A stretch of DNA of 37,367 bases from Leuconostoc mesenteroides subsp. mesenteroides ATCC 8293 (GCF_000014445.1 NC_008496.1:1-37367), one strand, 5' to 3'. Shown: positions 14,940-23,901, counted from the first letter of the stretch. Numbers and translations: made by a program. The notes: a model not told the origin generated them from the sequence alone.

Positions 14940-15240
14940 GTCAAGATTATGGACAGGTTTTTTCGGTACCGAGAGTTGCCGGACTCCGAAAATTTTTCAA
15001 AACCCGGATTTCAGCTTAAAACGGCGTGATTTCTGGGTGTTTTTGTAGGTGGAACAGGGCCGAGCCCTGCCGGTGAGAGAAAACAGGTGGTATAGATTGT
15101 GAACCAGCCGGATTTCACAAGTTGTATCGTGCAACAAATAAGCCTTCACAAGGCGAATTTTTGAAATTCACAAGTGACGGCTTATAAACGGCGTCGTACC
15201 GGCTAGTGCCGATAACCGCCCTTATGTAAACTTGCATATT
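14940..15240. other. GC-richer structured non-coding region (candidate origin or oriT)
   Basis: This gene-free stretch is visibly richer in GC than its surroundings and full of small repeats. Inverted repeats are TTTTCGG/CCGAAAA (14960-14992), CAGGGC-cga-GCCCTG (15055-15069) and TTGTGAA/TTCACAA (about 15098-15120). TTCACAAG occurs three times in direct orientation (15114, 15145, 15167). Such density of symmetry suggests a replication or transfer origin, or a structured RNA. I recognise no known consensus. A promoter TTGCAT-16-TATATT (15232-15259) at the right end serves the next gene. Confidence 0.4.
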
Positions 15241-15304
15241 TTAATTATTGGTATATATTTAGATGTGGATATAACAATAGATTAATAGAGAGAAACATAA
15301 TTTC

Positions 15305-15841
15305 ATGAGACGCCCACCAAAGAAACAAGACTTTATACAAAAACATCCATTGCCTTTTATAATCTGCGCCGTAATTATTGTTGCCGTTATTGGATTATCA
15401 ATTTTTAGTGATAATTCTGGCAATTCAGAATCAGAGTCATCTTCTTCGGTCAGCCATAAACAGTCTTCTAGTTCAGAGGAAGATAGTTCTGAAAGCTTTA
15501 GCGACGATGAATCATCAAGTTCTGATGAAATTGAATCTAGTAGCTCTTCAAGTACTGATAACTCAAAAGACTATGAGGATAAAGTAAATTCATTATTAAA
15601 AGGCACTGCTCAATATGCAACCTATGATAAGAGCACTAACACATTAACTTACGTTGGGTATGATGACTGGGCTAACTATTCTAATTCCGATTTACGTGAC
15701 GCAATGGACATACTTGAAACTATTGCAAACAGACAAGCTGTGGTTTTCGATATGAATAATCCTGCAATCAATGTCCAATTACCTAATGGAACAATTATCG
15801 CTACTAGCGATGGTACAGATGATATAGAGTTTAGTAATTAA
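15305..15841 (+). CDS. Membrane-anchored Ser/Asp/Glu-rich protein of unknown function
   Basis: 178 residues: a basic N-terminus (MRRPPKKQDFIQKH), one helix at about 17-34 (FIICAVIIVAVIGLSIF), a very Ser/Asp/Glu-rich linker at about 36-88, and a C-terminal domain of about 90 residues (EDKVNSLLKGTAQYATYDKS... to DDIEFSN). The topology is that of an extracellular domain on a flexible stalk. No signal-peptidase or LPxTG site is seen, so it stays anchored by its N-terminus. I do not recognise the C-terminal domain. It is preceded by a clear promoter and a weak ribosome binding site (AGAGAGAAA), and is followed by a terminator. It is monocistronic. Confidence 0.7.
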   Translation: MRRPPKKQDFIQKHPLPFIICAVIIVAVIGLSIFSDNSGNSESESSSSVSHKQSSSSEEDSSESFSDDESSSSDEIESSSSSSTDNSKDYEDKVNSLLKGTAQYATYDKSTNTLTYVGYDDWANYSNSDLRDAMDILETIANRQAVVFDMNNPAINVQLPNGTIIATSDGTDDIEFSN

Positions 15842-15980
15842 ATAATATAATTAATATTTTCAATTGTTGCATTAAGCACACATGTTGTTATACAATTTAA
15901 GTATAGAAAAAGCCACGTGCTCTAACACGTGACTCTACAACGTTACTATATCAAATAGTGACTATCACAGATTAAACTTT

Positions 15981-16026
15981 AAAAAAGTAACTGCGACTCA
16001 CCAAAGTTAAGCAGTTATTTTTTTTT
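15981..16026 (+). terminator. Terminator after the Ser-rich protein gene
   Basis: TAACTGC pairs with GCAGTTA, followed by a run of eight T. A weaker CACGTG-loop-CACGTG hairpin lies at about 15915-15932. Confidence 0.7.
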
Positions 16027-16124
16027 GTCTAGATATGCCAACAGGGCAATTAATAATATTCCAAATTGGAACATCAACCTGATTGCTCAGAAGTCAATAA
16101 ATTGGACTATTTTTATTCAGTTAC

Positions 16125-16966
16125 TTAGGCAACATTTGAGATACGATTGCGATTATAAAAATTGATATACCAACCAATGGCTGCTTGGACTTGCGTTAAT
16201 GTTTCGTATGCCTTCAAATACACCTCTTCACGTTTCAATATTGAATGAAATGCTTCCATACGGCCATTATCGTATGGATGTCCTTTGAGTGAATATGAAT
16301 GTTTCAAGCCATAATTTTGACATTTAATATTAAATTCAGCACTCGTGTATGTGACCCCATATCTGAATGAATAATTAATGGCTTTCGATGCTTATCTAAA
16401 GCCATCTGTAAGGCACTTGTGGCTAGCTCGGCTGTCATTGTATCGCCAATTTTATAGCCCAATACTTTTCTCTTCTCAGGATCCAAAACGGTCGCTAAAT
16501 AGACCCATCTGTGATTAGTCAACTGAATATAAGTGATATCTGTTTGCCAAACACCGCTCAAATCATGCAAGTGTCTAATCAAATTGGGCTTTTGATCAAC
16601 AGTCACCACAGTTTTTGGCTTGCGATAACGTTTTTGCATGCGGGATTTAATCCCTAATTCACGCATCAATTTGAGTGTCATATACCCAGATACTTTCGGA
16701 CCGTCGGTTTGTTGACTATAAGCAGCAATACGGCGATAACCATAAAATTTAAAGGTTTTCCAAACGTCTAAAATATAAGGTTTTAGAGATTCTCTACGCT
16801 TTTCTTGTCGACTGGGCTGCCAATGGCGCCAGTTGTAATAGGTACTAGGTTTGATTTTAAGTGCACTTAAAATACGCACAAGCGCGTAGCCTTGTGCTAA
16901 AAATTGGTTAACGAGCGGCAATCCCACATTACGGACTATTTTTTGGCTAGTAAGATGGCCGCTCAA
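16125..16966 (-). pseudogene. IS-B copy 1 orfB, frameshifted transposase
   Basis: The first 220 residues contain the HTH_21 part (KFYGYRRIAAYSQQ) and the first two catalytic Asp (VWQTDITYIQL, IIHSDMGS). A missing A just after GGGTCACA (near 16350) shifts the frame to SHTRVLNLILNVKIMA. The last part with the catalytic Glu (GRMEAFHSILKREEV) is in another frame, ending at 16125. The intact copy at 34373 reads SQYTSAEFN at this point. No active transposase is made. Confidence 0.9.
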
Positions 16967-16972
16967 TGCCTG

Positions 16973-17215
16973 TCAGGCTATGTGTGATAAAATTTCGTTT
17001 TCTTCCTCCAAAATAGCGAGGCGCTTCTCTAGTTGCTTGACGTCTTTTAAAGTCTTTGACTGACCCTTGATCATGATTGGGGTAGCTTGTTTAAGCCAAA
17101 TAGCAATAGAATCTTTCGACGGACCAAATTCTTCTGCTAATGATTTAAGTGAACGGCCTTCTTGGTGAAGTTTAACCAATGAATCTTTGAAATCTTGTGA
17201 ATAACGAATTGACAT
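16973..17215 (-). CDS. IS-B copy 1 orfA (HTH protein)
   Basis: 80 residues, with the HTH_Tnp_1 start SIRYSQDFKDSLVKLHQEGR and a C-terminal coiled coil LEKRLAILEEENEILSHIA. It ends at a TGA that is followed, in the same frame, by two codons and then the TTG of orfB. The sequence is identical to that of copy 2. The protein could still bind IS-B ends and act as a regulator. Confidence 0.85.
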   Translation of the reverse strand: MSIRYSQDFKDSLVKLHQEGRSLKSLAEEFGPSKDSIAIWLKQATPIMIKGQSKTLKDVKQLEKRLAILEEENEILSHIA

Positions 17216-17356
17216 AAAAATACTCCTATACTTTCATTTTACGGACTGAATAAAAATAGTCCATTTTTTTAGTATAAGAGCAACTTTTTGTTTTCTGCTC
17301 CTTTTAGAAACATTACAAAGTTAGTTTTCTTTTGTTAAAAATATAAACCAGTTTAA

Positions 17357-17686
17357 TTAATGATTATTGTTTACGGTTTCAATACTTGAACGAATAATCT
17401 TCTTTTCACTCGCAGGTAAGTTACTAATATATTCTTCCACAATATCATTAATTACCTCGTAAATTTTTTTACTTTGCAAAGTGGCAATTGTGCTAATGGC
17501 TGTGTGTGTGTTTAATGGGAGCCTAATCGATTTTGGTAAGTCTTTACTTGTAAGCCTACTTTGTGGAAGCTTTAGCAAGTCTTCTGGCATTGTGCGGTTA
17601 ATATCTTCTGATAGTTCTGGTGTAATATTTTCTGGGCGCTCTGTTTTCTTTTTTCGGAATGAGCTTAGTCCAATATTGTCAGTCAT
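17357..17686 (-). CDS. ParB-like ribbon-helix-helix centromere-binding protein
   Basis: 109 residues. The first 60 are charged and probably flexible, as in partners that stimulate the ParA ATPase (basic SSFRKKKTERP near the N-terminus). The C-terminal SIRLPLNTHTAISTIATLQS and KKIYEVINDIVEEYI fit a ribbon-helix-helix dimerisation and DNA-binding fold. It follows parA by 12 nt, in the usual order parA then small parB. It should bind the repeats upstream of parA and repress the operon. No similarity beyond the fold can be claimed. Confidence 0.75.
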   Translation of the reverse strand: MTDNIGLSSFRKKKTERPENITPELSEDINRTMPEDLLKLPQSRLTSKDLPKSIRLPLNTHTAISTIATLQSKKIYEVINDIVEEYISNLPASEKKIIRSSIETVNNNH

Positions 17687-17698
17687 GATAAATGCTCC

Positions 17699-18511
17699 TT
17701 ATTTTTGATCAAATATATTTATGCGCTCGAGCGTTTCTTTGATGAGATCGCCATATATTGCATGTATACGTTTGTCGTGGATATCCTTAGTATTATCGGT
17801 AATACCAGTTCTATCAAATCTCTTTAGTCTGTTCATCTGTTTAATATGAGTTTTGAAGATATTGTTATCACCAAAGCTTTCTGTGGCATCTTGCAAGACA
17901 TCTAAATCAAGTTCTGATCCATTTTGTTGTAGTACGGGAAGTATTCCTAAAAGATCTATATTCAGACCATAGTCATCTTGTAACTCTAATAAGTGCTCTA
18001 TATATTTTTCAGCACCTTTTAGAGCCCGTTCTTGTGTTTGTAGTATAACGATTACAAAATCACTGGCTACCAGTGCATTGTCTGTAAATTTGTTCAGTTG
18101 TGGTGGAATATCTAAAAATACAAAGTCATATTCATTTTTGAATTCATTAATGAAATTTGTTAAGTGATGATCTTGTGAGTAATCATCAGAAAAATTATCA
18201 TAAAGGTAACGTTCATAGTTTTGTAAGTCTGAGTAAGATGGTAACAAATCTAGATTATCTTTTACATTTATTAACGCTTCCTGTGGATTATTATTTTTGA
18301 TGGCTTCAAACAGTGTTTCTTTAAAGTCAGGTTTCTTTTTATAAATATTAGTCATTGTTGTTAGCAATAAATCTGTTGCATTAGCTTGGGGATCTAAGTC
18401 AATTAGTAATACTTTCTTGTCCATTTTAGACAATGTATAAGACAGCATTACGGAGTTTGTTGTCTTCCCCACCCCACCTTTGAAGTTTCCAGTTGTGATA
18501 ACTTTAGTCAT
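17699..18511 (-). CDS. parA: ParA-type partition ATPase
   Basis: 270 residues of the Walker-type ParA/Soj family. The deviant Walker A is FKGGVGKTTNS (10-20), the A' region VLLIDLDPQANATDLLL (34-50), and Walker B DFVFLDIPPQL near 130-140. It lacks an N-terminal HTH, so it is a ParA of type Ib, which leaves DNA binding to its small partner. It distributes plasmid copies over the nucleoid. Its promoter region holds tandem AT-rich repeats that probably serve as both operator and centromere. Confidence 0.92.
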   Translation of the reverse strand: MTKVITTGNFKGGVGKTTNSVMLSYTLSKMDKKVLLIDLDPQANATDLLLTTMTNIYKKKPDFKETLFEAIKNNNPQEALINVKDNLDLLPSYSDLQNYERYLYDNFSDDYSQDHHLTNFINEFKNEYDFVFLDIPPQLNKFTDNALVASDFVIVILQTQERALKGAEKYIEHLLELQDDYGLNIDLLGILPVLQQNGSELDLDVLQDATESFGDNNIFKTHIKQMNRLKRFDRTGITDNTKDIHDKRIHAIYGDLIKETLERINIFDQK

Positions 18512-18529
18512 TCTTAACTCCTTTATAAA

Positions 18530-18790
18530 ATTATAAAATTATGTATTTATAAAAGTATAAAAGTATAAAAGTATATTTTTATAAAAATATATTTTTATAC
18601 TCAATACATGCTAATAACTGATACGTAAACACTTTTTTTAATTTATAAATTTATACTATCATAAAAATATAAAAGTAGCAAAATATAAAAGTATAAATTT
18701 ATAATAATATAACTTTATAAATATATACATATCACAATAACTTTATAAAATTATTGACATAGCGGTAGCTATTACGTTATATTATGTGCA
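18530..18790. repeat. AT-rich repeat region upstream of parA (candidate centromere/origin)
   Basis: AAAAGTAT is repeated three times head to tail at 18551-18574, with further AAAAGTA or ATAAAAAT units at about 18575-18715, and long A/T palindromes such as TATTTTTATAAAAATATA. The position next to parA suggests a parS centromere, and the extreme AT content would also suit an origin unwinding element. Confidence 0.6.
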
Positions 18791-19260
18791 TAAACATAAA
18801 TTGAGATAATTAATTTATTACAAAAAGAAAAGCCACCAAGGACGGCAATCCTTGATAGCTACATGATTCTTATATGTACGAGAATGTGTATCTATATTAT
18901 ATAACATAACCTTTGTGTTGTAAATGTGGGTGATTTCAAAAAGAGTGAAGCCAAACACTTTAAGGGGTATGGCATATATGACGTGTAGGGGGTAGTTACC
19001 TAGTGTGACTCGGAAGATCCAAATCGCTGTATATGGTATACGAAAAAATAGACAAGTGCCATTTTCCCAGACACTACTGTACAAAAATATGTGGGTGCTA
19101 CACAAACAATCCATACTGGGCGTGTAGTAGGGTGAGAGCGGCCACAAACGGCTCGGCAGGTAAAACGGTGTCTACGGACACAGGGCTTGTATTTAAGCTG
19201 TATAACGCGAAAAAGATAATAAATATAGTGATACAGCGCCAATAAGGGCGTTTTTTTATT
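18791..19260. other. Gene-free structured region right of the par locus
   Basis: No convincing gene is found; short open frames here overlap on both strands and lack ribosome binding sites. Hairpins include AAGGA-cggcaa-TCCTT (about 18838-18853) and CGCC-AATAAG-GGCG (about 19238-19251) followed by a T-run at 19252. Base composition rises to about average between 18930 and 19200. The position beside parA makes it a candidate replication origin or the site of a regulatory RNA. Confidence 0.35.
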
Positions 19261-19642
19261 GGTTTAATGAATAAAGTAGTTAATTAAAGCAGGCGGGTAA
19301 AACCAAGGCTTGTATGGATAAGGTGACGGACGACTGAACGATCGGTCAAGTGTTTGTTAACAGTAAAGTTTTCTTCTTCCCAAAACAAGGGGAAAACTAT
19401 CTTCAGCTCAAAACTTCCCTCACTCTCAATCAAGCATTTGTAACTTCCTGTGTCAACAACTTCTTTTAGTTTTCTCTATTGATTTAGATTTAAAGACAAT
19501 AAAAAAAGTCACAATCATAATAATAACCACGGGCGATCTTAACTGTTGTGGTGGCGGTTGGCTGTCGCGCGGTTTCCGTGTTTGGTGGCAGATTTTATTT
19601 GATATTTAATTGATAATTTTTATAAATATAGTTGGCAATTGT
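19261..19642. other. Gene-free spacer
   Basis: No gene with a ribosome binding site. A 25-codon minus-strand frame (19530-19453) encodes a hydrophobic peptide but is not supported. Nothing else is seen. Confidence 0.3.
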
Positions 19643-19930
19643 TTATTGTGAGAAGATAAAAATATTCTTAACTTGTTTTTCTTCTTCAAAGACCTGTTTA
19701 GCTGTTTGAAAATAGAATAGGTTAAATAAGCGGATGCACATAGCTTGATTACTAATTCCGAAAGAGTTGCGCAAATAATTAAAAGGTTTTCTATCATCTA
19801 GTAATAATTGAGTGGATTTTTTATTTGCTAATAATATGCTAGCCATATTATTAGCCTCTTTTTCAAGGATTCGATCTTTTTCGGTATAATCGTTTTCTGC
19901 ATTAGAGACGGATACGTTTGCTTATTCTCA
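19643..19930 (-). pseudogene. C-terminal fragment of an ImmA/IrrE-type metallopeptidase
   Basis: Reading the minus strand from about 19930 gives DYTEKDRILEKEANNMASIL followed by SFGISNQAMCIRLFNL. The EKEAN(N/x)xAxxLL helix followed by FGIS..A...RL is the C-terminal pattern of ImmA/IrrE proteases, which cleave phage-type repressors. The HExxH part is missing because IS-A (19943) cuts the gene. It ends at a TAA in 19643-19645. Its partner repressor is not nearby. Confidence 0.65.
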
Positions 19931-19942
19931 TGAAGTAAGAAG

Positions 19943-20238
19943 TGCTCGTATACTGAAAATCCGGACTGCTTTATTTCTAGGGCATAATCCGAGATAATCA
20001 AGTATAGGAGTTTTTTATTATGAAAGCTAAGCGATACTCAACTGAATTTAAATCACCAATTGTTGCCTTGCACAATGAGGGCCATTCTGCTAATTCCCTA
20101 GCCAATGAATGTCATTTGGCTGTAAAACCGTCACGGGTTGGGTCAAAAAGGCTCAGATCGTTATGACTGATGTGAGTGGTAAGCCAGTGACTCGTGCCGA
20201 ATTTAATGCGATGCAGAAAGAAGTTGCACGACTCTTGG
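19943..20238 (+). mobile_element. IS-A 5' fragment with broken orfA
   Basis: The left terminus and about 295 bp match 378-672 closely. OrfA starts at 20020 (MKAKRYSTEFKSPIVALHNE) but is frameshifted (NECHLAVKPSRVG) and the element stops at 20238 within orfA, where unrelated DNA starts. Confidence 0.85.
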
Positions 20239-20332
20239 TAGACTTTTATAGTTTAGTTGTGAACTAATAAATCAATATAAGTTTGATAAAGTAGCTTATA
20301 ATAATTATTATACATTGGTTAGGAGGGGGAAT

Positions 20333-20905
20333 ATGAGTATTATTGATGATATAGCAGCAGATCAAATGAATATGGAGTTTACTAAAAAAGGATTAAGGCC
20401 AATATTTCACGTATCGGAAAAAGCAAAATTAGTCATTATTGGTCAAGCACCGGGATTACGAGTTCAAAACTCGGGTATAATGTGGGATGATGCATCGGGA
20501 GATCGATTAAGAGAGTGGATCGGGGTTGGTAAAGATACCTTTTATAATTCAGGAAAAATTGGCGTAATTCCCATGGACTTTTACTATCCAGGAAAAGGAA
20601 AATGGGGTGACTTACCGCCCAGACGAGGAGTAGCTAACAAATGGCACCCAAAATTATTGGAGCTTATGCCCGATGTTCAGTTAATTATATTGGTGGGATC
20701 ATATGCTCAGAAATATTATCTGAATCTTGGTTATCAAAGCAAGATAACCGATGTAATAAAGAACTACAAAAATTACTTGCCTCTTTATTTTCCGATAGTT
20801 CATCCTTCACCAAGAAATAATATATGGATTAAAAAAAATCCGTGGTTTGAACAAGAGGTTGTGCCAGAATTAAAAGAGATAATTAGTAAGATTTTATCGG
20901 ATTAG
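20333..20905 (+). CDS. Uracil-DNA glycosylase superfamily protein
   Basis: 190 residues of the UDG superfamily (uracil-DNA glycosylase-like, PF03167). Motif A is IIGQAPGLRVQNSGIMWDD near 38-56, where the water-activating loop is GQAPG, and motif B is VHPSPRNNIWIKKNPWFE near 160-177, the HPSP(R) DNA intercalation loop. It should excise uracil or related bases. I use ATG 20333 with AGGAGGGGG just before it; the upstream open frame has no site. It is followed 31 nt later by a folate enzyme gene on the same strand, and both lie among IS fragments, so they look like transposon cargo. Confidence 0.85.
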   Translation: MSIIDDIAADQMNMEFTKKGLRPIFHVSEKAKLVIIGQAPGLRVQNSGIMWDDASGDRLREWIGVGKDTFYNSGKIGVIPMDFYYPGKGKWGDLPPRRGVANKWHPKLLELMPDVQLIILVGSYAQKYYLNLGYQSKITDVIKNYKNYLPLYFPIVHPSPRNNIWIKKNPWFEQEVVPELKEIISKILSD

Positions 20906-20936
20906 TTTGAAGATAATTTGGAGGAGATTTGTAGCA

Positions 20937-21470
20937 GTGCTTAGTAAAAAAGAAATAAGAAAAATGACCTTGGATAAACTAAAATTATATGATTACCATA
21001 GCAAGATTACTGAAGAAGAGCGATTACAGGCAATTCTGTTTTCTAAGGCATATTGGAATAACTCTAATTCAGTGGCTGTAACTATAAGTATGGAACACGA
21101 ATTGAGTACTGATGTCATTATTCAGGAGGCATTGAGAAGCCATAAGAAAGTAGTAGTACCTAGGGTGAGTAGTGGAAAATTATTATGGTTTGACTATATA
21201 GAAAGTTTAATGAGTAAATCAAAATTCGGAATTCTAGAACCAACACAAGATGAAAATCAAGCACAAAATTTGAAGGGAATAGATCTAATGGTGGTTCCCG
21301 GTGTAGCCTTTAGCGAAGATAATTATCGGATAGGTTACGGTGCAGGTTTCTTTGACGCAACGTTGGCAGAGTATAATGGTATAACGGTTTCGCTAGTGTT
21401 GCCTCCTCAATCAATCCATAAATTTTCAAAGGATACGTGGGATAGACCGGTGAGGTATCTTATAAAATAG
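20937..21470 (+). CDS. 5-formyltetrahydrofolate cyclo-ligase family protein
   Basis: 177 residues. The C-terminal VPGVAFSEDNYRIGYGAGFF is the family signature (usual form PG.AFD..G.RLGYGGGYYDR), here with YGAGFFDA, a relaxed version; the nucleotide-binding KKVVVPRVSSGKLLWF is also present. The enzyme converts 5-formyl-THF to methenyl-THF using ATP. I start at GTG 20937 with GGAGGAG about 10 nt upstream. It follows the UDG gene closely. Chromosomes normally have a copy, so this plasmid copy may be an accessory paralogue; the altered signature may mean a changed activity. Confidence 0.82.
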   Translation: MLSKKEIRKMTLDKLKLYDYHSKITEEERLQAILFSKAYWNNSNSVAVTISMEHELSTDVIIQEALRSHKKVVVPRVSSGKLLWFDYIESLMSKSKFGILEPTQDENQAQNLKGIDLMVVPGVAFSEDNYRIGYGAGFFDATLAEYNGITVSLVLPPQSIHKFSKDTWDRPVRYLIK

Positions 21471-21480
21471 GATTTATGCT

Positions 21481-21531
21481 AAATAAACTTATAATGAATA
21501 TGTTAGTTTTTCATTATGAGTTTATTTTTTT
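21481..21531 (+). terminator. Strong terminator after the UDG-folate unit
   Basis: AATAAACTTATAATGA pairs with TCATTATGAGTTTATT followed by a T-run. Confidence 0.8.
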
Positions 21532-21630
21532 AATTACTTTATGTTAAACAATCTCATTTAGGTAATTATGATTATTCTAAAATTCTGTGTTAGCTCCTCT
21601 CAAATAGATATTTCTAGTAGCCCAGTCTAT

Positions 21631-22794
21631 TGCTTAGAAGTCAATAAATTGGACCATTTTTATTCAGTTAATTAGGCGACATTTGAGATACGACTGCGAT
21701 TATAAAAATTGATATACCAACCAATAGCTGCTTGGACCTCAGTTAATGTTTGGTATGCCTTCAAATAAACTTCTTCACGCTTCAATATTGAATGAAACGC
21801 TTCCATACAGTCATTATCGTATGGATGTCCTTTGAGTGAATATGAATGTTTCAAGCCATAATTTTGACCCTTGGTATTAAATTCAGCACTCGTGTATTGT
21901 GACCCCATATCCGAATGAACTATTAGTGGCTTTTGATGATTATCTAACGCCATCTGTAAGGCACTTGTAGCTAGTTCGGCTGTCCTTGTATTGCCAATTT
22001 TATAGCCTAATACTTTTCTCTTCTCAGGATCCAAAACGGTTGCTAAATAGGCCCATCTGTGATTAGTCAACTGAATATAAGTGATATCTGTTTGCCAAAT
22101 ACCGCTCAAATCATGCTAGTGCCTAATCAGATTAGTTTTTTGAGAAACCGTCACAACGGTTTTGTGTTTGCGATAACGTTTTGCATGCTTGATCTAATCC
22201 TTAATTCACGCATCAATTTGAGTGTCATATACTCAGATATTTTCGGGCAGTCATTGGTTAGTTGACTATAAGTAGCAATACGACGATAGCCATAAAATTT
22301 AAAGGTTTTCCAAACGTCCAAAATATAAGGTTTTAGGCATTCTCTACGCTTTTCTTGTCGACTGAACTGCCAATGGTGCCAGTTGTAATAGGTACTAGGT
22401 CTGATTTTAAGTGGACTTAAAATACGCACAAGCGCGTAGCCTTGTGCTAAAAATTGATTAACTAGCGGCAATCCCACATTACGAACTATTTTTTGACTAG
22501 TCAAATATCCGCTCGCTGCCTGTCAGGCTATGCGTGATAAAATTTCGTTTTCTTCCTCCAAAATAGTGAGGCGCTTCTCTAGTTCCTTGACGTATTTTAA
22601 AGTCTTTGACTGACCCTTGATCAAGATTGGAGTAGCTTGTTTAACCCAAATATCCATAGAATCGTTCGACGGTCCGAATCCTTCTGCTAGTGATTTAAGT
22701 GAACGGCCTTCTTGGTGAAGTTTAACCAAGAAATCTTTGACATCTTGTGAATAACGGACTGAATAAAAATAGTCCATTTTTTAGTATATTAGCA
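21631..22794 (-). mobile_element. IS-B copy 4, degenerate
   Basis: Diverged IS-B on the minus strand: orfA at 22523-22777 (FYSVRYSQDVKDFLVKLHQE), the first orfB part at 22151-22504 and the second at 21672-22109 (DITYIQL, HSDMGSQYTS, CMEAFHSILKREE), separated by a frameshift near 22130-22200. The ends are decayed (TGCTT and AGCA). All three catalytic residues survive in pieces. It is the oldest copy by divergence and sits inside an IS-A end (22794-22844). Confidence 0.85.
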
Positions 22795-22844
22795 TCGGAT
22801 TATGCCCTAGAAATAAAGCAGTCCTGATTTTCAGTATACGAGCA
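22794..22844 (-). mobile_element. IS-A left-end fragment, inverted
   Basis: The complement reads TGCTCGTATACTGAAAATCA... to GGGCATAATCCGA, the first 51 bp of IS-A. It faces the IS-A fragment at 19943, so the UDG-folate block lies between two inward-facing IS-A left ends, with a degenerate IS-B inserted beside one of them. Confidence 0.8.
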
Positions 22845-22985
22845 TTGTAAATCTAGGTAAAATTGGTTGATTATAATAAAGTGTGAGTCTGGTATAAGCG
22901 TTTGTCCATGTTACTGAACTGATATCATATATGCATATCAATTGGAAGACGTATATTTTTGTCATCTGCCATTAATTTAATATAA

Positions 22986-23549
22986 CTAATCTTGAATAAA
23001 CAATTTTTTAATGTATTGTACTGTTCTAACAGAAATATTGAAAGCTTCTGCTGTAGATTTTATTGTGTGCGTTTGAGAATACTCAAAGATAGCTGTGTTT
23101 CGGCTATCTTTTTTTCTTTTGGGTCTACCTTCTTTATAGTTGGGATTGTGTTGCCTTGCAAATATCTTACCAGCCTGCGTACGTTCGATAATCATGTCGC
23201 GTTCCATTTCCGCAACCGAAAGTAATGTTCTTACAATCATGCGACCCATTGGGGTATTGTCAATTGTTCCTAAGTTTAGAACTTTAATCACAATTTTTTG
23301 TTTCAGAAGATCATCAATTAAATTTAATGCTTCACGTGTATTTCGAGCAAAGCGATCTAACTTGGTGACGATCAATGTGTCATTAGGTTCAATTAGATTG
23401 ACAAGTTTTTTAAACTGTGGTCGTGATGTAGTTGTACCTGAATATTTTTCACTGAAAATCATTTCAGCCCCGGCATTTTTCAAAGTCTCTTTTTGTTCAT
23501 ATAAAGATTGTCCAGCTGTTGAAACCCGTGCATAACCATAAACTGTCAT
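22986..23549 (-). CDS. Serine recombinase (Tn3/Hin-type resolvase)
   Basis: 187 residues, with catalytic Ser10 in YGYARVST, the conserved KLDRFARNTREALNLIDDL, TPMGRMIVRTLLSVAEMERD helix E region, and a C-terminal HTH (IKSTAEAFNISVRTVQYIKK). It probably resolves plasmid dimers or inverts DNA. The ~100 bp upstream (23550-23650) is AT-rich and could hold a res site; I see only imperfect symmetry there. It is monocistronic and unlinked to a transposase of Tn3 type. Confidence 0.9.
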   Translation of the reverse strand: MTVYGYARVSTAGQSLYEQKETLKNAGAEMIFSEKYSGTTTSRPQFKKLVNLIEPNDTLIVTKLDRFARNTREALNLIDDLLKQKIVIKVLNLGTIDNTPMGRMIVRTLLSVAEMERDMIIERTQAGKIFARQHNPNYKEGRPKRKKDSRNTAIFEYSQTHTIKSTAEAFNISVRTVQYIKKLFIQD

Positions 23550-23794
23550 TTTATACCTCTTTAAAATTGCATAACTAAGTTGCAGTATATAAAGCCAAGT
23601 ATAGCATGACTTTGAAAAAGCGCAAAATACTTAAAAGTTTATTGCACTAATAACTGTAAAGCTGTCATATTTTTTTGTGAAGATTAGGTTATGATATAAT
23701 TTTATTTGCAAGCAAGTTAAGGACTGGTGGAATCTGATAGTTGGGGGTGATGCTTATTGTTGAAACTCAAGGCTACCTGAAAGGATAACACCAA

Positions 23795-23896
23795 ATGGTC
23801 TGTTAGACCGCGGTAATTGTGTTGATCACATTTCTGGTTGTTTTAGCTACGAAAGTAGTCGAACTACTAAAAGAAATTAAAAAGTCTAAAAAATAG
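23795..23896 (+). pseudogene. Decayed Fst-like type I toxin
   Basis: The layout is the same as at 13657: a long leader with GAAAGGA, a start codon, then VIVLITFLVVLATKVVELLK and EIKKSKK with a TAG at 23894. The ATG at 23795 is in frame, but a TAG follows three codons later (ATG GTC TGT TAG), so only a shortened peptide from an internal GTG could be made. It is either a dead toxin or one using another start. Confidence 0.55.
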
Positions 23897-23901
23897 GTAA
23901 A

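Larger units (their letters stand above)
16084..17282 (-). mobile_element. IS-B copy 1 (IS3 family), defective, 1199 bp
   Basis: Bounded by TGCTC...GAGCA ends whose inner parts share GGACTATTTTTATTCAGT. It is the same length as copy 2 at 28953-30151 and has the same one-base deletion in orfB, but lies in the opposite orientation. No target duplication is visible. Confidence 0.9.

Noticed and set aside
15910..15935. CACGTG-loop-CACGTG hairpin as a regulatory site
   Set aside because: Short stem with no clear partner gene; the real terminator follows at 15981.
18530..18790. CRISPR-like array in the AT-rich repeats
   Set aside because: Units are 8-10 bp, tandem and nearly pure A/T, with no regular spacers and no cas genes; they fit a centromere or origin.
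18818..19245. Overlapping open frames of 70-109 codons on both strands right of parA, considered as a Rep protein
   Set aside because: No ribosome binding site, low-complexity Cys/Tyr/His-rich translations unlike any Rep family, and mutual overlap on opposite strands.
19453..19530. 25-codon minus-strand frame for a hydrophobic peptide (MVIIMIVTFFIVFKSKSIEK...)
   Set aside because: It resembles a type I toxin in composition, but there is no ribosome binding site, the start would be GTG without context, and no antisense RNA signal is seen.
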